Positions 6,293 through 10,103 of a DNA stretch of 10,103 bases are shown in pieces; the stretch's first letter is position 1, and each line of letters starts with the position of its first letter. A program made the position numbers and the translations under genes. The stretch is taken from positions 1 through 10,103 of the forward strand of contig JAJRXH010000282.1 of the NCBI GenBank assembly GCA_024276395.1, given 5' to 3'. The notes under the pieces are model-generated. The model saw nothing but the letters and a program-made list of their open reading frames with translations, did no database searches and was not told where the DNA came from. The stretch comes from an archaeon (GTDB lineage Archaea; Asgardarchaeota; Heimdallarchaeia; Hodarchaeales; S146-22).

Positions 6293-6835
6293 TCATCCCA
6301 TCTTCTCTCTTCTGTTATTAATTTCCTTTATTAGTATTTTAACAGCTTCTTCTGCAGAATTAGCCGACAGAATGATATCATCACGTCGATCATCAATCTT
6401 CTTGCCAGCCAATATACTAGACCATCCTTGAATACTAGGTTCCCCTGTAATGGCAACAACTGGCTTCCCGTACATCCATGCATAAGCTATCTCACTTAAC
6501 GTGCCGCCTCTGCCACCGATTGCAATGACTCCATCAGCTGCTAAGACCACTAAGCTATTTCTTGTCCATCCTAGTCCCGTTGGAATGACCACTTGAGAAT
6601 AACGATTAGCTTCTGAAAAACTAGCACTTGGAAGAATCGCCACGGTCAAGCCACCGCATTCTAGACACCCTCGTGCCGCAGCCTCCATCACGCCGCCACG
6701 GCCACCTTGAATGAGCGTGCATCCTTGACGTGCTATTTCACGACCAATCGCATAGGCTATTTCACCTTGTTCCTTGTTCTGAATCTCAGAATCACCACAT
6801 ACTGCAATTTGATAGCGACGAGCTCTTTGATGCAT
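6293..6835 (-). CDS. LOG/SLOG-fold protein, TIGR00725-like
   Basis: A 180-residue Rossmann-like protein of the lysine-decarboxylase-like (LOG/SLOG) superfamily, which binds nucleotides or nucleotide-derived ligands. Motifs: IAVCGDS (10-16), GGRGGVMEAAARG (44-56), TGLGWTRN (86-93) and GGRGGTLSEIAYAW (107-120). The last replaces the PGGxGTxxE of cytokinin-activating LOG enzymes but keeps the Glu (115). The pattern fits the TIGR00725 family, whose biochemical role is unknown to me, so phosphoribohydrolase activity should not be assumed. The start is uncertain. In-frame ATGs lie at 6877, 6859 and 6835. I prefer 6835 because AAGGT lies 9 bases upstream, the conserved domain begins right after it, and a TATA-like box at 6881-6888 would put the transcript start near 6859. 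If translation is leaderless, 6859 is the alternative. It is the first gene of a unit with isocitrate dehydrogenase. Confidence 0.85.
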   Translation of the reverse strand: MHQRARRYQIAVCGDSEIQNKEQGEIAYAIGREIARQGCTLIQGGRGGVMEAAARGCLECGGLTVAILPSASFSEANRYSQVVIPTGLGWTRNSLVVLAADGVIAIGGRGGTLSEIAYAWMYGKPVVAITGEPSIQGWSSILAGKKIDDRRDDIILSANSAEEAVKILIKEINNRREKMG

Positions 6836-6879
6836 CTTGAATCGACCTTTTTGATCCATGATAACATGCCAAAGCATCT

Positions 6880-6894
6880 AACTATAAGCTTTCA
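6880..6894 (-). promoter_or_regulatory. Promoter of the LOG-like/isocitrate dehydrogenase unit
   Basis: Read leftward, GAAAGCTTATAGTTA is a BRE/TATA-like element with TATAG near 6883-6887, predicting a transcript start near 6859. It shares AAGCTT with the boxes before the ATPase and deacetylase genes. GAGGTGA just upstream (about 6895-6901) looks like a ribosome site but is 14 bases from the ATG at 6877 and would lie before the predicted transcript start. Confidence 0.4.
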
Positions 6895-6982
6895 CCTCGT
6901 TTTCAATGAGGCTCTCCGAATCGCGATACCATGATAACAAGCACACTTATGTTTTTCAGATAATGAAAAATCATATAGGAAA

Positions 6983-6988
6983 GGGAGG
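6983..6988 (+). promoter_or_regulatory. Ribosome site that decides the start of the small + strand gene
   Basis: GGGAGG abuts the ATG at 6989 with no spacer, which is unfavourable, but it lies 9 bases before an in-frame GTG at 6998. Other genes here show 8-9 bases after GGT/GGAGG, so the GTG is the better start. Confidence 0.5.
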
Positions 6989-6997
6989 ATGAAATAC

Positions 6998-7336
6998 GTG
7001 GGATTGGAGAAGATGTTTAGATACTATTGCAAGTTAAAAGGGTGGAAATTATCTCCAGCCTCTAATTCGCGCTTCCGTCGAATGTTCACGGATGTTGAAT
7101 ACATCACACACTTCATCGAATACAAAGATGAACTTTTTGCTGTTAAAATTTTAGATTGGAGGAGATCCATTGGAATTGATCAAATCATCAGACTACACAG
7201 ATTTTGTGAAGTCAATGGATTGCGGGGAATATTGGTCGGCAATATAATCTCTAGTAACACCCTAGACTTTGCGGTACGACATGGAATTAGTTACTTGAAT
7301 AGAGATGAATTAGAGGGAATCATTGAACTTTATTAA
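6998..7336 (+). CDS. Small Mrr/restriction-endonuclease-like domain protein, catalytic motif degenerate
   Basis: 112 residues from the GTG (115 if the ATG at 6989 is used). The central block reads as a strand ELFAVKILDW, then GIDQIIRLHRFCEVNG, then GILVGN and FAVRHGISYLNRDEL. That order (strand with Lys, Asp-Trp, helix, Gly-rich strand, A-x-x-x-GI-x-x-x-x-RDEL) is like the PD-(D/E)xK nuclease domain of Mrr-type or archaeal small restriction-endonuclease-fold proteins. The expected (E/Q)xK is not there. It reads AVK or, on the alternative alignment to the KDW motif, KIL, so an active-site acidic residue is absent in both. FTDVEY earlier could hold the upstream acidic residue. It may be a non-catalytic DNA- or RNA-binding relative. 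It stands alone, divergent from the LOG-like gene and tail to tail with the phosphohexomutase gene. Confidence 0.7.
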   Translation: MGLEKMFRYYCKLKGWKLSPASNSRFRRMFTDVEYITHFIEYKDELFAVKILDWRRSIGIDQIIRLHRFCEVNGLRGILVGNIISSNTLDFAVRHGISYLNRDELEGIIELY

Positions 7337-7342
7337 AAGTGG

Positions 7343-7355
7343 AAAAGCGGAAAAA
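7343..7355 (-). terminator. Oligo-T terminator after the phosphohexomutase gene
   Basis: Read leftward, TTTTT (7355-7351) followed by CCGCTTTT (to 7343) lies 44-56 bases beyond the stop of the mutase gene. It is in the convergent spacer between the two stops. Confidence 0.45.
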
Positions 7356-7390
7356 GATCTAATTAATCCAATCGGGCGATGTTCTTCACC

Positions 7391-7395
7391 TTTTT
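7391..7395 (+). terminator. Oligo-T terminator after the small nuclease-like gene
   Basis: CCTTTTTCCTTC on the + strand lies 55 bases after the stop at 7336. Together with the opposite-strand tract it makes the 62-base convergent spacer a two-way terminator. Confidence 0.4.
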
Positions 7396-7398
7396 CCT

Positions 7399-8874
7399 TC
7401 AAAATTGAGGAGGCTGGCCACTTCGCAACCATCCCTCAACAGTTTTCATGAGTGAATTAGCTCGGTCTTTGTCTCTTGACTCAACAATGAGCCTAATTAA
7501 AGGTTCCGTGTTGGAAGGACGAGCTAAAAACCACGATTCCGAGTCAATACTAACTTTTACTCCATCAATTAAAGTCAATTGCTCATGATCAAACATATCC
7601 AAGACTTCTTTTCTGAAGAAATCAAAACGATCTTTTTTCTCTGAATGAGTATTAAAGGAAATATTCTTTCTTAGCAACTCATACCTCGGTAAGGAATCAA
7701 TAATTTGACTTAATTTAATATTTTCTAGCGCTAAATAATGACTCAGAACGAGCATCGAAAGAATTCCATCTGAAAATGGGCAAAACCTCGGGAAATAATA
7801 ATGATGAGAAGATTCACCACATAAAATCACATCATTCTTTTTTATTGCTTGCTCAATGAAGCTATGACCAATTCTCACGTATTCTACATTTCCTCCTCTT
7901 TCCAACACGACATCAGTTAATGCTTGTGTGGCATCTACGGGAACGATTACTGTTCCACCAGGATAATCATTGAGAAGAAATCGTGCAAAAACCGCAGTCA
8001 TTAACGTCCCATCAAGAGGACGTCCTTTATCATCAATGAAAAGAGACCGATCACCATCACCATCAAACACGACTCCAAAATCCATATTCTGATCCTTGAT
8101 CATATCAATGAGCTCACTTGCACTTTTGGGGGTAGGTTCGGGAATGATCCCTCCATAATCAAGTGGAACTTCATCTGGAGGTGGACAATGAAGTAACAAT
8201 GGAGTAAGATATTCAACCTTTGAAAAGAATGGCCTTAAAACAGAAGATGTTGCCCCATTCATTGCATCAATCGCTATGCTTAGTCGATGATCAAACTCAT
8301 CTTCCTTCAAAACTGAAAGAAGGAAATCAAAATAAAGTGATTTTACCTCTTCTTGTACGTTTTGTACATTTTCATCGATTATTGAACGAAAATTCGATGA
8401 TGCCCAAGGATGACAAGGTTCTTCTGAATTTACGAAATAATCATCCTCAACCTCAATAATTTTCTGCAAGAATCTCTCCTTGATAACTTGTAACTCCTCT
8501 AAAAAAGATGTACCATCCGAACGGATTAGTTTTAACCCATTAGTTGGAGGTGGAACGTGGGATGCGGTGATGTATGCTGCTGGTATTTTCATTTTCCAAG
8601 CTGCATAATACATAGCACCATTCGCAATGAATCCCGCTGATTTCAACGTGACTTTTGATTTTTTTAGGCCTGTAATCAAGGCATTGGCAAGAGGAATGGA
8701 ACTTGTTCGGTTATCATATCCGATTAATAATTCCGAGGAACTAATGAGGTCAGTCCCAAGTATTTCTCCCACTAACATCATAACTTTTTCATTTAACAAG
8801 GTAGGATAAGAACCTCGGATATCATATGCCAGGAATACCTCATTCACTCGCCTCATTTGTTCAGTTGTAGTCAT
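7399..8874 (-). CDS. Phosphohexomutase (phosphomannomutase/phosphoglucomutase family)
   Basis: Interconverts the 1- and 6-phosphates of a hexose or hexosamine in the cytosol, feeding nucleotide-sugar synthesis. It has 491 residues from the second of two adjacent ATGs, chosen because GGT lies 8 bases upstream. All four active-site loops of the alpha-D-phosphohexomutase family are present: phosphoserine loop TASHVPPPTNGLK with Ser105 (the usual Asn after His is Val), metal loop DGDGDR (Asp271, 273, 275), sugar loop CGESSHH (352-358, usually GExSGH), and phosphate-binding RPSNTEP (452-458). The start YDIRG is also typical. The length is slightly above the usual 440-460. The altered sugar loop means that glucose, mannose or glucosamine specificity cannot be read from sequence. 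It lies downstream of the deacetylase gene with a 51-base gap. Confidence 0.93.
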   Translation of the reverse strand: MTTTEQMRRVNEVFLAYDIRGSYPTLLNEKVMMLVGEILGTDLISSSELLIGYDNRTSSIPLANALITGLKKSKVTLKSAGFIANGAMYYAAWKMKIPAAYITASHVPPPTNGLKLIRSDGTSFLEELQVIKERFLQKIIEVEDDYFVNSEEPCHPWASSNFRSIIDENVQNVQEEVKSLYFDFLLSVLKEDEFDHRLSIAIDAMNGATSSVLRPFFSKVEYLTPLLLHCPPPDEVPLDYGGIIPEPTPKSASELIDMIKDQNMDFGVVFDGDGDRSLFIDDKGRPLDGTLMTAVFARFLLNDYPGGTVIVPVDATQALTDVVLERGGNVEYVRIGHSFIEQAIKKNDVILCGESSHHYYFPRFCPFSDGILSMLVLSHYLALENIKLSQIIDSLPRYELLRKNISFNTHSEKKDRFDFFRKEVLDMFDHEQLTLIDGVKVSIDSESWFLARPSNTEPLIRLIVESRDKDRANSLMKTVEGWLRSGQPPQF

Positions 8875-8908
8875 CATGCATCACCATTCAGCATCTTGTT
8901 CAAATTTT

Positions 8909-8921
8909 AGTTAAAAATAAC
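8909..8921 (-). promoter_or_regulatory. TATA-like box before the phosphohexomutase gene
   Basis: Read leftward, GTTATTTTTAACT is TATA-like, centred near 8915, and predicts a transcript start near 8889 with a leader of about 15 bases holding GGTGAT. The mutase may thus have its own promoter as well as read-through from the deacetylase gene. Confidence 0.4.
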
Positions 8922-8925
8922 GAAT

Positions 8926-9723
8926 TCAGAATTCATTTGGTCTGACAAGGGACAAGGGATCATCAATTTTTATCCAAGAAGGAGAATAAAAGACTTCTCC
9001 GTATTGAGCACCTATCTTGGCACCCCAATATTTACCATGAGCATTCACCCAGTCCACGATGCTCAATCCCCTTGGATTGTAACGAAACTGTGATTCATAC
9101 GCCTTAAGAGCCTCAATCTTACGTGAAAACGTAACAGTCACATCCACGACAAAAACTGATGCAAACATATCCGAAGGAACTCGTTCTCTTCCCGTCTCAT
9201 AATAGATTATCATAGGAATGCGCCAAGGTTGAGTATTTGCATATCGAAACTCCCATCTTGTCAACCGGCTAATGAAAATTGCTGCATCCACAGCGGTAGA
9301 GGCAACACCATGGTCTGGATTTGCATATGGATAAGTAGGTAAACCATTAAAAACAATGGATGGGCGACTTACCCTAAAAACTATTGCTAAATGCTCCCTC
9401 AGTTCCCTAGAATCCGTCAAATACCGACAAGGAAAATCAAGACACATCCGACCAACACCCAAAATCTCAGCCGCTCTATAAGATTCTTCCAGTCGCTGTT
9501 TTGGGCCCTTAGTATAAGGTGTCGGCTCACCATTCGTTACATCAACAATTAGGACCTTGTATCCCATCTCTGACATCTTTGCAAGAGTTGCACCCATCCC
9601 AATTTCCACGTCATCCGGATGCGTTGAAATGGCAACTACATCCCACTGCTCTGGAACTTCCTCATCAAAAAGGCGTGAAGGAACGAATATTCTCTGGTTG
9701 AGTTCATTCACTGACAGTGTCAT
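8926..9723 (-). CDS. PIG-L/LmbE-family zinc deacetylase
   Basis: A 265-residue metal-dependent amidohydrolase of the family that removes acetyl from N-acetylglucosaminyl groups (PIG-L, MshB, BshB). The zinc site is THPDD with His35 and Asp38, plus His138 in NPDHG. Asp37 is the expected catalytic base. NGEPTPY (64-70), KQRLEESYRAAEILGV (75-90) and the LDFPCRYLTDSRELRE stretch (95-110) resemble the bacillithiol-type BshB1 group more than MshB, but this does not prove thiol synthesis, and no other thiol-pathway gene is visible. The substrate may equally be an N-acetylglucosaminyl lipid or nucleotide sugar. A phosphohexomutase gene follows after 51 bases, fitting an amino-sugar pathway. No signal peptide is seen, so it is cytosolic. 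The ATG at 9723 has only a weak GTGG upstream, with a TATA-like box at 9753-9768. Confidence 0.9.
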   Translation of the reverse strand: MTLSVNELNQRIFVPSRLFDEEVPEQWDVVAISTHPDDVEIGMGATLAKMSEMGYKVLIVDVTNGEPTPYTKGPKQRLEESYRAAEILGVGRMCLDFPCRYLTDSRELREHLAIVFRVSRPSIVFNGLPTYPYANPDHGVASTAVDAAIFISRLTRWEFRYANTQPWRIPMIIYYETGRERVPSDMFASVFVVDVTVTFSRKIEALKAYESQFRYNPRGLSIVDWVNAHGKYWGAKIGAQYGEVFYSPSWIKIDDPLSLVRPNEF

Positions 9724-9752
9724 CTTTCATCCACTTTTTTTTTAAAAAGGAA

Positions 9753-9768
9753 GACATAAAAAAAGCTT
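9753..9768 (-). promoter_or_regulatory. BRE/TATA-like promoter of the deacetylase gene
   Basis: Read leftward, AAGCTTTTTTTATGTC is almost the same element as AAGCTTTTTATGG before the ATPase gene. Its centre near 9759 predicts a transcript start about 10 bases before the ATG. Confidence 0.45.
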
Positions 9769-9800
9769 GAAAATGGAAAGAGAGAATGCCTTCTTGGAGC

Positions 9801-9815
9801 AAGTGTCACTTAGTG
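9801..9815. promoter_or_regulatory. Candidate ribbon-helix-helix operator upstream of the deacetylase promoter
   Basis: AAGTGTCACTT (9801-9811) is an inverted repeat of AAGTG with one central base, followed by TAGTG. The half-sites AAGT/ACTT are those of the palindrome over the regulator's own promoter. It lies 33 bases upstream of the deacetylase TATA-like box. Confidence 0.3.
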
Positions 9816-9820
9816 GACAG

Positions 9821-9831
9821 AAAAAGAAGAA
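9821..9831 (-). terminator. T-rich terminator after the ribbon-helix-helix gene
   Basis: Read leftward, TTCTTCTTTTTC lies about 18-28 bases beyond the stop of the regulator gene. This suggests that the regulator may end its own transcript before the deacetylase promoter. Confidence 0.35.
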
Positions 9832-9848
9832 TTATAAGTAAAATACCT

Positions 9849-10019
9849 TTATCGTGACGATTCATTCTCAGAATTTCGTAAAGACCATAATTCCTCACGA
9901 AGCAAATCTCGAATAGCATATCTAATAGCCTCACTACGGTTTGGATACTTTTTTGCTCTAACTAATTCATCTAACCCTTCAACAGCTTCTTCTGGCAAAT
10001 GTACAGTTATTAATCTCAC
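9849..10019 (-). CDS. Minimal ribbon-helix-helix (CopG-type) DNA-binding protein
   Basis: 56 residues from the GTG at 10019 (61 if the ATG at 10034 is used). The fold is readable: a strand RLITVHLPEE (2-11), helix A AVEGLDELVRAKKY (12-25), the turn PNRSEAI (26-32) and helix B RYAIRDLLREEL (33-44). PNRSEAIR is the hallmark of archaeal short ribbon-helix-helix factors. The short acidic/Ser tail carries no ligand domain, so it is not NikR. It would act as a dimer binding a palindrome as a transcription factor. The start is decided by GGAGG (10032-10028), which is only usable for the GTG 8 bases later. The ATG overlaps the site and could serve only in a leaderless transcript. A palindrome over its promoter suggests self-regulation. 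A toxin-antitoxin role is possible, but no toxin gene adjoins it on the visible side. Confidence 0.87.
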   Translation of the reverse strand: MRLITVHLPEEAVEGLDELVRAKKYPNRSEAIRYAIRDLLREELWSLRNSENESSR

Positions 10020-10055
10020 TTTTTGCTCCTCCATCTCATTTTTTGGTTATTCACT

Positions 10056-10073
10056 CATGTAAAGTCGGGACTT
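10056..10073 (-). promoter_or_regulatory. Promoter and candidate operator of the ribbon-helix-helix gene
   Basis: Read leftward, CTTTACATG (10064-10056) is TATA-like and predicts a transcript start near 10034. The perfect palindrome AAGTC-GG-GACTT (10062-10073) overlaps its upstream edge, where TFB would bind. Binding of a dimer there would block initiation. Confidence 0.4.
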
Positions 10074-10103
10074 AATTCGTAATGAATCTTGCACGTCCCA
10101 ACA

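Noticed and set aside
8926..9723. Naming the deacetylase bshB1
   Set aside because: The motifs lean that way, but no other bacillithiol gene is seen and PIG-L family members with such motifs act on varied substrates.
9849..10034. Ribbon-helix-helix protein as the antitoxin of a toxin-antitoxin pair
   Set aside because: No short toxin-like frame lies immediately downstream. The next gene is a metabolic deacetylase 125 bases away with its own promoter.

Overview
The window is about 10.1 kb of AT-rich DNA that reads as archaeal chromosome. Several signs agree. TATA/BRE-like boxes sit about 25-30 bases before probable transcript starts. Oligo-T tracts without strong hairpins follow genes. GGAGG/GAGGT/AAGGT-type ribosome sites lie 8-9 bases before starts. 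The signal peptidase has the Ser-His-Asp-Asp active site of the archaeal/ER type (S26B), and a minimal ribbon-helix-helix regulator is present. The gene mix (type I NADP-isocitrate dehydrogenase, phosphohexomutase, PIG-L deacetylase, zinc-hook ATPase) would suit an AT-rich archaeon such as an Asgard or Thermoplasmatota-related lineage. No marker here fixes the phylum, so that is only a guess.

Left part, + strand (1-4287). The window opens with a GC-rich stretch (about 55% G+C over 1-110) full of mutually exclusive complementary segments and closed by a T-rich tract: probably the 3' part of a structured RNA. Next come a Rad50/SMC-like ABC ATPase with a double CPLC zinc motif in its coiled coil, an unreported 49-residue single-membrane-span microprotein, a 340-base spacer, and an unusual 500-residue signal peptidase. 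The last is a normal protease domain joined to a second membrane-anchored, sequon-rich ectodomain and a charged tail.

Middle part, mainly - strand (4251-6877). A divergent nitroreductase-family gene overlaps the 3' end of the signal peptidase gene by 37 bases, tail to tail. Upstream of it is a two-gene unit, transcribed leftward, of a LOG/SLOG-fold protein (TIGR00725-like) and NADP-isocitrate dehydrogenase 15 bases apart.

Right part (6878-10103). A small + strand protein that looks like a degenerate Mrr/PD-(D/E)xK-type domain is followed, tail to tail, by a leftward set: ribbon-helix-helix regulator, PIG-L/LmbE-type deacetylase and phosphohexomutase. Deacetylase and mutase are both sugar enzymes 51 bases apart and may serve one amino-sugar or glycoconjugate pathway. 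The regulator has a palindrome over its own promoter, and a similar one lies before the deacetylase promoter, suggesting (not proving) that it controls itself and these genes.

No insertion sequence, CRISPR array, tRNA or rRNA was recognised. The best leads for something new are the signal peptidase with fused ectodomain next to a signal-peptide-like microprotein, the structured RNA at the left edge, and the hook ATPase with an altered Walker B.
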